31,082 nucleotides of DNA from Prasinococcaceae sp. CCMP 1430. Taxonomy: Eukaryota; Prasinodermophyta; Palmophyllophyceae; Prasinococcales; Prasinococcaceae. Positions 8,200 to 16,985 of the stretch are shown piece by piece. Below the pieces are notes generated by a model. It ran no database searches and had not been told where the DNA came from. It saw only the letters and a program-made list of their open reading frames with translations. Every line of letters starts with the position of its first letter. The first letter of the stretch is position 1. The translations under genes were made by a program, and so were the position numbers. Location of the stretch: positions 77,025 to 108,106 of the forward strand of contig RQSC01000154.1 in the NCBI GenBank assembly GCA_013416795.1, read 5' to 3'.

Positions 8200-9945
8200 C
8201 TATCCTGATGGGGGGTTCCCAGTCTCAGCCGCGACAGCGGCAGCTGCGCCCTTCTCCTTGGCGCGTTTATTCTTGAGCGAAGTGGCGAGCTCGGCCGCCT
8301 TGCGCTTGCACTCGGCAGGCAGGCGGCCACCGGGCACAGCGGACGAGATGCGCGCCCAGCGCTCCGCGGGGTCGTCATGGGCATCGGCGGGAAACGCGCG
8401 CATTGCCTTCACCAGCGCGCTCACCTGAGCATCCGTCCACGGCGCAGGCTGCTGCGATGCACCCTTTCCAGCTCCGCCGCGCTTCGCAAGGAATGTTTTG
8501 TACGCATCGCTATCTATCGATGCCGACGCGAGCTCCGGGTACGTCTTGACGAAGGCCACGATCTCTGCGCCGCTGCGACCCGAGCCCATCGAGGTGGCCA
8601 CGGCGTCCCAGCGCCCGGGCGCACCGGCCGGGTGTTTTTTTAGTGCAGCGCGCAGCGAGGCGAGCTCCACCTCATTCCACCCACGCATTGCAGCGGCAGA
8701 CGCGTCGTTGCCGCTGCCGACCTCCTCCTCATCGCTGCCCCGCTCCGGCGCGGCGAGAGCGGCCGCACAGAGCTCCCGCAGCAATGGCAGGAACCTCTTC
8801 AGCAGAGCCGTGTTCACCGTTGCGCGTGCCGCCGCGCGCTGCAGTACCGATGCGTCGGCATCGCAGCCTGTGGCAGCAGAGGCCGCAACGCCCGCGTCTC
8901 CTGGGAGTTGTTCCGCCTTGACTGCCTCGCTGGCCTCCGCTCGCCAACGCAGCGCCTCCTGGCGGAGCGCCTGGTTGGAAGCTCCACCGGCGGCCGCCTC
9001 CCACCCCACTGCCTTGGCCACCTCGGCCAGCGCACGCAACAGCACTAGGAGGGCGCCGCAGGCACCCTGCTGCGCGCTGGCCTTCGCCTCCCCACGCGCA
9101 CATTCGGCGACCGCGCATACCTCGGCGAGTCGCTCACCGGCGCCATCTCCCGGAGAGGGCACCTCGAACTTTGCAAGAGCGGCGGCGGCGTCTTTCTCGG
9201 CTGCGGCGACGGCACGGCGGAAGTGCGCGATGCGCTGCTCCTGCCCGCCACGTTCTTTGGGGCCGTTGCGCTTACTGCTCGCCGCCGCGGCCCGGTCGGT
9301 GGACTTTTTGACCGAGCGCAGGATGCCCTCCTTCTTGCGCCGTGCCTTGTCCTTGCGCTCGCTCGCCTGCGCTGCCTGCATTGCACGCCCGTACGCCGCC
9401 GCTACCGATCCGCATATCGCCGCCAGCAGCGCCCAACCCCACCATTTGGAGAGCGGGTCTTGCGCCGCCTCGAACTGCGAGCGCGCCCACGCCGCGTCGT
9501 GGCTGCCGCCGCCCCAGAAGTCATCGCTGTCTTCGTCGCCGTCGCCGTGATACCTTATGTCCCAGCCCGAGCCAAAGGTATCGTACTCTCCGCGCAGTCC
9601 CTCATTGGTGAGGATCTCGTGCGCAGTCGCAAGCAGCACGAACGCGGCCTCGGCCTCGGCCTTGTCCTCGGCCGAGGCCTTGTCGGGGTGCGTGTTGCGC
9701 GCCTTAGCGCGGTACGCCCTCTTAATGGCGCGCGCGTCCGCGGTGCGCGGCACGCCGAGCAGCTCGTAGCAGTCCGCGCCGGAGCGCGTCGGCCGACCGC
9801 GCGGCGCGCACGGCGGATGGCTGAGTCAGCACCTAACTGTCGCCTTTGCCGATACGTTTCGTCTCTACGGCGCCCCTGTGGCACTGCGCGGCCGCACGCG
9901 CCGACCGACGCACCCTCGCGGCGACGCACCGCGACCCGCAGCCAT
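8200..9945 (-). CDS. J-domain protein with membrane segment and two SANT domains
   Basis: I infer 550 residues from exons 9945-9914 and 9820-8200. The J domain spans about residues 27-93, beginning DCYELLGVPR and carrying the essential HPD at 55-57 (THPDKAS). After an acidic, Gly-rich stretch, a hydrophobic segment at about 137-157 (WWGWALLAAICGSVAAAY) looks like one transmembrane helix, followed by a Lys/Arg-rich strip. The middle is Ala-rich helix. Two Myb/SANT domains follow, at about 390-440 (WNEVELASLRAALKKHP..GRWDAVA) and 471-526 (WTDAQVSALVKAM...RWARISSAVPG). J plus SANT pairs occur in zuotin/DNAJC2 and in the ER-membrane DNAJC1/ERj1. The membrane helix favours the latter, but no N-terminal signal peptide is seen. 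Hsp70 stimulation is the expected biochemical role. The first exon is short and supported only by phase and donor, so the N-terminus is tentative. Confidence 0.8.
9821..9913 (-). other. Intron of the J-domain gene
   Basis: The donor is GTGCGTCGG and the acceptor is CTGACTCAG, 93 bases in all. It joins a 10-codon first exon in phase to the J-domain exon, which otherwise has no upstream ATG before a stop. The CTGAC lies unusually close to the acceptor, so the exact junction is less certain than for other introns here. Confidence 0.55.
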
Positions 9946-10433
9946 CACTTCGCATGCGCTCCACATCACAGGTAGGGTTTAACATTTCTCGTATTGATGT
10001 CACATTAGATTACGTTTCGTGGGCGGAGTTCGCTTTTGGGGGGTTACGAGGGCTTCACCCCAAACTACGGAGAGGCGGCAGCGGCTGTTACTGTGCTCGA
10101 AGGGGGGTCGATGCGTGCGATTTGATGTGGGGCTCGGCGATGAGGGTTTGGGTTGCCACACCGCGCGCGCGCGAGCGCGCGCGCGCGCGCGCGCCGCTAC
10201 GCAGCGAGGCGAGGCGAGGCACGGCGCGGTCCCCTTGCCGCGGTCCAACCGCCAGCCAGCCTGACCCTCCCCTCTTTCCCTTCCCGCCCACCTACCCTTG
10301 CGCTGCTCTCCCCTCCTCTCGCTCGGCTGCCCGCGCTCCCGCGCCCCCAAGCGCGCGGGGTGTGTGGGGTGGGGGTTTGGGGTTGGGAGGGAGGGAGGGA
10401 GGGAGGGAGGAGGGGGGCCCGCGGCCGGGCATC
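9946..10433. promoter_or_regulatory. Divergent promoter region, J-domain gene and transporter
   Basis: This 488-bp region lies between two divergent starts. Near the minus-strand gene it has an AT-rich patch with TAGGGTTTA (9973-9981), a telo-box-like element. It then has an alternating CG tract (10161-10197), a pyrimidine-rich stretch (10255-10325) and a G-run region (10357-10417) directly before the transporter start. I see no gene in it. Confidence 0.45.
10357..10417 (+). repeat. G-run / GGGA repeat with quadruplex potential
   Basis: Many runs of three to six Gs lie on the plus strand, including seven successive GGGA-like units. They are 17-77 bases before the transporter start codon and so probably in the 5' leader. 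Confidence 0.75.
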
Positions 10434-12466
10434 ATGGCAGCGCGCCGGCACGGGAGCTCGGGCGATGGCGGCGGTGAGTGGAGCTTCGACGATCCCGGCG
10501 CGCCGGGCGGGGCGCTCGACGGCGACGCGGGTGGCATAGAAGCGGGAACCAGCGGAGGTGGCCACGAGTCGCCGCCCGGCGGCAGCGATGGTGGTGTGCC
10601 GCGTCCCGGGACGTGGCTCTCCCAGGCGTTCGAGTCGGCAGGTGCGCGGCGTGGGCGGAATCTGCCTGCGTTCCCGCGCGCGAGCGCCGCCACGCGCACA
10701 CAAACGAGCGGCCTGCTCCTCTCTCGCGCGCTGACGCGCTGGCACGCCGGCGCACTGGCGCTGCGTGCATGCTGGCCGCAGGCGCTAGCGCAAACGTTGC
10801 GTCCGCCATCATGGGCTCAGGTATCCTGGGATTGCCGCTCGCCGCGAGGTACTCCGGCGTGGGGCTCTTTGTGTGCGTGCTCTTGGTGTGCATGCTGCTG
10901 GCGAATGCGGGCGCGAAGCTGCTGCTCGCGTCGGCCAAGGCGACAGGCGTGTACTCGTACGAGGCGCTCGGCGCCGACGCGCTCGGCCGCCGCGGCCGCG
11001 GCGTCGTCGCAGGCGCCATTCTCGTGCAGAACACAGGCGCGATGACCTCGTACATGATGACCATCCGCGACGCGGCGCCCAACGTGGCCTCAGGCCTTGC
11101 CAAGGCGCTCTTTGGCGTTTCCCTGGCCGATGACTCAATCTGGCGCGACAGGTCGGTGCTCACCGCGACTGTCGCGACGCTCGTCGTCCTGCCGCTCGCA
11201 TGCATGCGACGTGTGTCAGGCCTGGCATTCGCGAGCTCGCTCAGTGTGCTCATCGGCGCGACCTTCGCCGTGTTCGTCACGTGGCGGCACTCGGCCAGCC
11301 CTGACCTGAGCGATATCTGCGACGTGGGGCCCGCACCCAGGGGCCACTGGTGGATACTGCGGCCGCTGCCCGAGGAGGGCGCCGTGCCGGGCATCTTCAT
11401 GGTCTTCCCGACGGTGTGCTTCGCCTTCGTCTGCCACACCATGCTCCTGCCGGTGGCGGACGAGCTCGTGCGCAAGCACGAGGCGTCGATGGCCTTGTTC
11501 CCTGCCGCTGCACAGGCGGCAAGCAGCGCGTCCGCGCCGCGCCGCGTGCGCCGCGCGCTCGACGGGGCGTTCCTCGCCTGCACGTGTTGCTATGCCGTGG
11601 CCGCCATCATTGGCTACCTGACATTCCTAGAAACCACCGACGCCGACCTGTTGCTCAACTATCCGCCCAACGACCGCTGCAAGGCCGACCGCTACGAGGA
11701 CGTCACGCAGCTCGTGCGCGGACTCTTCGCGTTCTCGATCGTGCTCTCGGTGCCGCTCATCCAGTACCCGGCCAGGCGCACCCTGACGCTGCTGCTGTTT
11801 GGTGAGGAGGCCCTCGGGGAGATGGCCCTCGCCGATGACCAGGTGCGTGAAGCACGCATGCGCACGCACTGCGCATGATGCGCTCGGCGGTGGGTGCGCG
11901 TTCGGCTGAGTTCTGACACAGCGCGCTGCGCTGTGTTCCCCGCGCAGGTTGACGAGCTCGGCGACATGGTCTTCTCGCCCGCGAGGCGCACCACCAGCAA
12001 CCGCGCGCTGAGCGTCATCAACTCAGACAGGCTGCTGGTGAGTGTCGGCAGCGCGGCAGGTGGCAGCGCGGGCAGCAGCGCCGAGGGCTTGCGCAAGCCG
12101 CTGCTCGCGCTGGGCGGTGACACGCACATGGAGGCTCGTCGCGTCACAGGGGATGGGGAGGGGGACACCTCGGAGAGAGGTGGGGGCAGGGAGCTCAGCA
12201 CGTGGGCGCGCTGCGGCCTCTCCGTGGCAATCATAGGTACCGTGACGACGCTCGCGCTGGCCGTGCCCCAGATATCGATGGTGTTCTCTGTGGCAGGTGC
12301 CACCAGCTCGCCGACGCTCATGTTTGTGCTGCCTGGAGTCATCGCCTCGCGCGTGGCGCCGGGCTACCGCGCGGCTGGCTTCGTGCTTGCAGGCACGGGC
12401 GTCGTGATGGGCGCCTGCTGCCTGTCGGCTGTGATCATCTCGCTCGCGACGCGCGGCTCGAGCTAG
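10434..12466 (+). CDS. AAAP/AVT-type amino acid transporter, three exons
   Basis: Exons 10434-10641, 10782-11842 and 11948-12466 join in phase to a 595-residue membrane protein. The N-terminus is a Gly/Ser/Asp-rich cytosolic tail. The first membrane segment begins ANVASAIMGSGILGLPLA, the hallmark of amino acid/auxin permease (SLC38, plant AVT6) transporters. Further hydrophobic segments follow through the second exon, including FMVFPTVCFAFVCHTMLLPV and CYAVAAIIGYLTFLE. A hydrophilic loop encoded across the second intron precedes the last three segments, which end near ISLATRGSS. About eleven membrane helices are expected. The family exports or imports neutral amino acids at vacuolar or plasma membranes, driven by protons or sodium; substrate and membrane cannot be read here. 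It is divergent to the J-domain gene and followed on the same strand, 282 bases on, by the ABC ATPase. Confidence 0.88.
10642..10781 (+). other. Transporter intron 1
   Basis: The donor is GTGCGCGGC, CTGAC lies at 10731-10735 and the acceptor is CCGCAG. It is a phase-1 intron of 140 bases. Removal fuses the N-terminal tail to the first membrane helix. Confidence 0.8.
11843..11947 (+). other. Transporter intron 2
   Basis: The donor is GTGCGTGAA, CTGAC lies at 11913-11917 and the acceptor is CGCGCAG. It is a phase-0 intron of 105 bases, joining ADDQ to VDELGDM. Confidence 0.85.
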
Positions 12467-12748
12467 CTATAGAGAGCCGCGGGCCGGCACACGCGCCTGG
12501 CGCTGTACATTGCACGTAATCAAACCAGCACTGCACTGTCGCCGCCGCCGCCTGCAGCGCCGCCCTGCTTTCGCGCGTGCAGGCATGGGCATGCCGCGCG
12601 CGCACGTGCGTCCACGCGTGGCGTGACGCGTCAGGTCGTTTTGCTGGGGTTTGCAATTGGAAATGTGCACGGAGCTGAGGGGGTGGATGCACTCGTTGGT
12701 GGGTGCCACAGGGTGCGCGCGCGCCGCGCCGTGCGCGCGCTGGAGGGC

Positions 12749-13652
12749 ATGGCGAGCGCGCAGGCGAGCGCGCTCAAGAGCGCGCGTGCGGCGCCGACGC
12801 GCCGCGCACGCACATCCGCGGCCGCCGCGCGCGTGCGCACGGCCAGACTTCGGTACGCGCCCCCAGGCGCGCCGCAGGCGCTGCTCGATGGCGTCGAGCT
12901 CGATGTGCCGGCTGGTGCGCTCCACGTGGTGGTGGGACGTTCGGGGTCGGGGAAGACCACGTTGCTCAACCTGCTTGCGGGCCTCGCTGCGCCCACCGAG
13001 GGGGAGGTGCACGTCGGAAGCGCGGTGTCGAGCGCCGCCGCGGGCGCGGCGGCCGTCGCCGCCAGCGCAGGCATCGTCTTCCAGTTCCCCGAGCGCCACT
13101 TTCTGGGCAGCACCATCGCGGAGGAGCTCACATTCGGCTGGCCGCGTGGCGGCGGCCAGGCTGCCTACGACGCTCGCCGGCGCCTCGGCGCGCAGGCGGG
13201 CGTGGCGATGGAGACCGTGTCGATGGGGGACGTGGACACAGCCACGCGCGTTTCGGGGCTCAGCGGCGGCTATCAGAGGTGCGTTGGGGCGCGTGCGTGC
13301 GGCAGCAGTTGGACGCGTGACGCTGGCAGTGGAAGGGCCTGTGCGGAGGGGAGCTCGTGGGGAGTCGGTGCTTTGCTGACATCAGGCTTTGCGCCGCGCG
13401 CTTGCGCACAGGCGGCTCGCGCTGGCGGTGCAGCTGGCGCGGCGGCCGCAGCTTCTGCTCCTCGACGAGCCGCTCGCAGGGCTGGACTATCGAGCGCGCG
13501 ACGAGGTGGTGCGAACACTCGAGGCGCTCAAGGGTGGCACCACGGTGGTGGTCGTGTCACACGACCTCGAGGAGCTCGCCCCCGTTGCCGACGGCGCATG
13601 GCGCATGGATGACGGCCGGCTCGCGCGGCTCTCGAAGCTCCCCGGCCGGTGA
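12749..13652 (+). CDS. CbiO/ECF-type ABC transporter ATPase (ABCI11-like), two exons
   Basis: Exons 12749-13278 and 13412-13652 give 256 residues. The first 40 residues are Ala/Arg/Ser-rich without acidic residues, like a plastid transit peptide, and 12749 is the first in-frame ATG. The nucleotide-binding domain is complete: Walker [10 protein letters not shown], the Q-loop in [13 protein letters not shown], the signature LSGGYQRR created across the splice junction, Walker [13 protein letters not shown] and the H-loop in [11 protein letters not shown]. The FQFPE Q-loop is characteristic of CbiO/EcfA ATPases of energy-coupling-factor transporters. In plants such ATPases (ABCI10 and ABCI11/NAP14) are plastid proteins linked to metal homeostasis and plastid development. 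No membrane partner is in the window. The localisation is inferred. Confidence 0.88.
13279..13411 (+). other. Intron of the ABC ATPase gene
   Basis: The donor is GTGCGTTGG, CTGAC lies at 13376-13380 and the acceptor is GCACAG, 133 bases in phase 2. It interrupts the codon after LSGGYQ, inside the ABC signature region, and changes the frame. Splicing is therefore required for a functional ATPase. Confidence 0.88.
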
Positions 13653-13727
13653 CGGTGACGGCGCGCGCCGACTGGGAGGGGCGGCGCGAGCCGTGTGACA
13701 CCACGGACAATCAGACGTCGTATTCGT

Positions 13728-13733
13728 AATAAA
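13728..13733 (+). terminator. Possible polyadenylation signal for the ABC ATPase gene
   Basis: AATAAA follows the ATPase stop by 76 bases, inside the 127-bp convergent gap with BiP. It overlaps CGTAAT, a variant of the TGTAA-type signal, so either may be the functional one. Confidence 0.4.
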
Positions 13734-13779
13734 TAGAGTGGGGGACGACCTACTGTACTTACTCGCACATGCCAGCAGC

Positions 13780-15199
13780 CTACAGCTCATCGTGGTCGAA
13801 GTCCATGTCCTCCATGTCCTCGTCGAAGCCTCCGTCCTCCGCAGCGCCGTACACCGACGACACGATGGGGTTGGCGACGGCCTCGAGCTCCTTGAGTTTC
13901 TCGTTGATCTCGTCCGCCTCGGCGTCATCCCCGTTCTCCTCCAGCCACTCGAGCGTGTCGGCGACGGCGTCCTCGAGCGTCTCCTTGTCCGCCTCGTCCA
14001 GCTTGCCCCCCAACTTCTCCTCGTCCTCCACCTGGTTGCGCAGGTTGTAGGCGTACGTCTCGAGGCTGTTGCGCGCGTCGATCCGCTCCTTGACCTTCTT
14101 GTCCTCCTCGGCGAACTCCTCGGCCTCCTGGACCATGCGATCGATCTCCTCCTGGGAGAGGCGACCCTTCTCGTTCGTGATCACGATCTTCTCCTTGGAG
14201 CCGGTGCCCTTGTCCTCGGCACCGACGTTGAGAATGCCGTTCGCGTCGATCTCGAAGGTCACCTCAATCTGCGGCACGCCGCGCGGCGCCGGGGGGATGT
14301 TGGTCAGGTCGAACTTGCCCAGAAGGTGGCAGTCCTTGGTCATGGTGCGCTCGCCCTCGAACACCTGGATCTGGACGGTCTGCTGGTTGTCCTGGTACGT
14401 CGTGAACGTCTGCGACTTCTTGGTCGGGATCACCGTGTTCCTGGGGATGAGCTTGGTCATCACGCCGCCGACGGTCTCGATGCCCTGGGTGAGCGGGGCC
14501 ACGTCCAGCAGCAGAATGTCCTTGGCGTCGCCGTCCTCGCCGCTCAGAATGCCGCCCTGCACGGCCGCGCCGAAGGCGACGGCCTCGTCGGGGTTGACGC
14601 CCTTGTTGGACTCCTTGCCGTCGAAGTAGTCCTTGATGAGCTGCTGGACCTTGGGGATGCGCGTGGAGCCGCCCACCAGCACGATCTCGTCGACCTCGTC
14701 CTTGGAGAACGCGGCGTCCTCCATGGCCTTCTTGACGGGGCCCATGGTCTTCTTGAACAGGTCGGCGTTGAGCTCCTCGAAGCGCGCGCGCGTGAGCGGC
14801 TCGGAGAGGTCGACGCCGTCGTAGAGCGACTCGATCTCCACGCGCACCTGGTGCTGCGACGAGAGCGAGCGCTTGGCGCGCTCGCACTCGCGGCGGAGCT
14901 TCTGGAGGGCGCGCTTGTCGCCGGAGATGTCCTTGGAGAACTTCTTCTTGATGAGCTTGATGAAGTACTCCATCACGCGCTGGTCGAAGTCCTCGCCGCC
15001 CAGGTGGGTGTCGCCGTTGGTCGAGATCACCTCGAACACGCCGTTGTCGATGGTCAGGATGGACACGTCGAAGGTGCCGCCGCCGAGGTCGAAGACGAGG
15101 ATGTTCTTCTCGCCGCCCTTCTTGTCGAGGCCGTAGGCGATGGCCGCGGCGGTGGGCTCGTTGATGATGCGCGCCACGTTCATGCCGGCGATGGTGCCC

Positions 15200-15237
<38 letters not shown>

Positions 15238-15947
15238 GGCCGGGACGGTCACCACGGCGGACGAGACGTCCTTGCCGAGGTACGCCTCCGCGGTCTCCTT
15301 CATCTTGGTCAGGATCATGGCCGAGATCTCCTCCGGCGAGAAGCTCTTGGTCTTGCCGCCCGCGATCTCAACCGACACCATGGGCTTGCCGTCCTTGGAC
15401 GTGATCTTGTAAGGGACGAGCTTGGCGTCGCGCTGCACCTCCTTGTCGGCGTAGTTGCGGCCGATGAGGCGTTTCACGTCGAAGATGGTGCGGGTGGGGT
15501 TGACGGTGGCCTGGTTCTTGGCGGCGTCGCCGATCAGGCGCTCGTCGTCCGTGAAGGCCACGTACGACGGCGTGATGCGGTTGCCCTGGTCGTTGGCGAT
15601 GATGTCGACCTTGCCGTTCTTGTAGACGCCCACGCACGAGTACGTGGTGCCGAGGTCGATTCCAATCACCGTGCCCAGGTCCTCGTCGGCGCGCGCCAGC
15701 GAGCCGGCACACACCGCCGCCACGGCGGCGAACGCGAGGAAGCCTGGTGATGGTGGTGGTGTTTGAGGCGCGTGGGGAGCGGGCCGGAGGGAGCTCTCTG
15801 TGTCAGCGGGCGCTGCCTGGAACGCGCGCAACACATCACACCTGCCCTAACTTCCGCCACAGCTTGCAGGGGAGCACCTGCCCGGTGGCGCACGCGCACG
15901 CGGCTCGTCCTCCCGGAAAGCGCGGTCACACGCGCTGCCTTCGGCAT
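13780..15947 (-). CDS. BiP: ER-lumenal Hsp70 chaperone BiP
   Basis: Exons 15947-15932 and 15743-13780 give 659 residues, the normal BiP length. The spliced N-terminus [19 protein letters not shown] is a clean signal peptide ending near SLARA-DED. The Hsp70 nucleotide-binding domain shows [41 protein letters not shown] and [15 protein letters not shown]. The substrate-binding domain and helical lid follow, and the protein ends HDEL, the ER retention signal. BiP binds nascent and unfolded proteins in the ER lumen in an ATP cycle driven by J-domain partners. A longer start (12 residues upstream, in the same frame) is possible but makes a worse signal peptide. The 5' flank has UPR-like and CCAAT elements. 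Confidence 0.95.
15744..15931 (-). other. Intron in the BiP signal-peptide region
   Basis: The donor is GTGTGACCG, CTGAC lies at 15806-15802 and the acceptor is ATCACCAG, 188 bases in phase 1. It splits the signal peptide after MPKAA and is needed to give the mature N-terminus a start codon. Confidence 0.75.
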
Positions 15948-16265
15948 GCGCTCAGCCAGGCGGCGCCATCGCCTCGCCATCCCCGCCGCGCCGCCCCGCC
16001 CCCCGCGCCCCCGCACGCGCCGATCGGACCGAGCAGTTGCCACCCACGATGGCGTCGCGCGCGCGCGCGCCGCTGCCGCTGCTGCTGCGGCGCGCATTTG
16101 CGGCTCCCGCCGCCCGAAATCGCCGTTCCGCGCTTCTCCGCGCCACCGCGCGCCACCCGCGCCGCGAGACCCTGCGGAGAAGGAAACTCCGCGAGCGCGC
16201 CGATCGCCCGCCGTAGACGTAGTAGGCGCGCAATCGGCCCGGAACGCGCCGGAAGCTGTGGGTGC

Positions 16266-16283
16266 CCACGTCACGTCGCCAAT
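16266..16283 (-). promoter_or_regulatory. Candidate unfolded-protein-response element
   Basis: On the minus strand, the BiP orientation, this reads ATTGG then CGACG then TGACGTGG. TGACGTGG is the core recognised by XBP1/ATF6/bZIP60-class factors, and ATTGG is an inverted CCAAT box. It lies about 320 bases before the BiP start codon. BiP is the classical UPR target. Confidence 0.5.
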
Positions 16284-16600
16284 GTTAGGGTTAAGAATAG
16301 GGTCCAAAAAGTCGCGTGCGACGTCTCATTCTGACGTCGAATCCGCAATGGGATGGGGTTCGGGGTCGGGGTCGCCTCGTCGCCGCGTGGGCGCGCGCGG
16401 CCCACCCGGGTACGACGTGCTCGATGGACCGGGTCACCTCGTGTCAACAGCCCATCGGGAACCGGGTCGCACCCGGGGATCGACCCCCGCTTCCCGGGGC
16501 ACGCCGCTTCGAACGCGAGGGAAGACAGTTTGTTTAACTGCTCGGGTGTCGTGTCGTGTCGTCATCATCAACCAACGGGGCGAAACGCGCGCGCGCTGAG

Positions 16601-16690
16601 GTGCGCCGGCCAATCGGATCGCGGCGTTTGGCGCGCCGGCCAATCAGATCGCGGCGTGTGGCGCGCCGGCCAATCGGATCGCGGCGTGCG
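16601..16690. repeat. Three tandem 30-bp CCAAT-containing repeats
   Basis: The unit is G(C/T)GCGCCGGCCAATC(G/A)GATCGCGGCGT plus a variable three-base end. Copies sit at 16601-16630, 16631-16660 and 16661-16690 with exact 30-bp period and only a few substitutions. Each copy carries one CCAAT box, and GGCGCGCC palindromes form at the junctions. Confidence 0.95.
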
Positions 16691-16985
16691 GCGCGGCAGA
16701 CGCGAAAGCGATGAACCCGCCGACGCTATGGCCGGTGCTGGCAAGGATGCCATGTCCGGGCACGCGGGCGCGGGGCGCCCGGGCCTTGGGAGGGTCGCCG
16801 TGGCGCGCTCGTTGGCGGCGTTGAGCATGGATGCCCGGCCTTGGAGCGCGGGCGCGGGCCCGGGGGGCGCCGTGGGGGCCGGCCGCGGGGCCACACAGGC
16901 GAGTGTCAAAATCTGGAACATTCATTGGGAGCAAGTACGACGCCGAATGTCTCCTCCGCCCGCACACGACAATGCGGGCCATCGG

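Larger units (their letters stand above)
15948..16985. promoter_or_regulatory. BiP upstream region and CFAP54 3' flank
   Basis: About 1 kb without a convincing gene. Bases 15950-16200 are GC-rich leader. Near 16264-16345 is a cluster of candidate control sites: CCACGTCA, CCAAT, TTAGGGTTAAG and TGACGTC. Bases 16601-16690 are three 30-bp CCAAT repeats. The right end, 16880-16985, should be the 3' untranslated region of the CFAP54-like gene. Open frames across it are compositional by-products. Confidence 0.5.

Noticed and set aside
13738-15750. Plus-strand 670-codon open frame opposite BiP
   Set aside because: It is the exact antisense of the Hsp70 coding sequence. Long antisense frames over Hsp70 genes are a known consequence of biased codon use, and the predicted protein is Leu/Val/Asp/His/Arg-rich without motifs.
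16440-16540. Possible tRNA-like segment with GGGTCGATCCC on the minus strand
   Set aside because: It resembles a B-box loosely, but no acceptor stem, anticodon arm or A-box could be folded around it.
16601-16690. CRISPR-like repeat array
   Set aside because: The units are directly adjacent without spacers, and the genome is clearly eukaryotic.
16568-16921. Minus-strand frame with a repeated TPRSDWPAR peptide
   Set aside because: The peptide repeat is only the translation of the 30-bp CCAAT array, whose period is a multiple of three; the flanks have no coding character.
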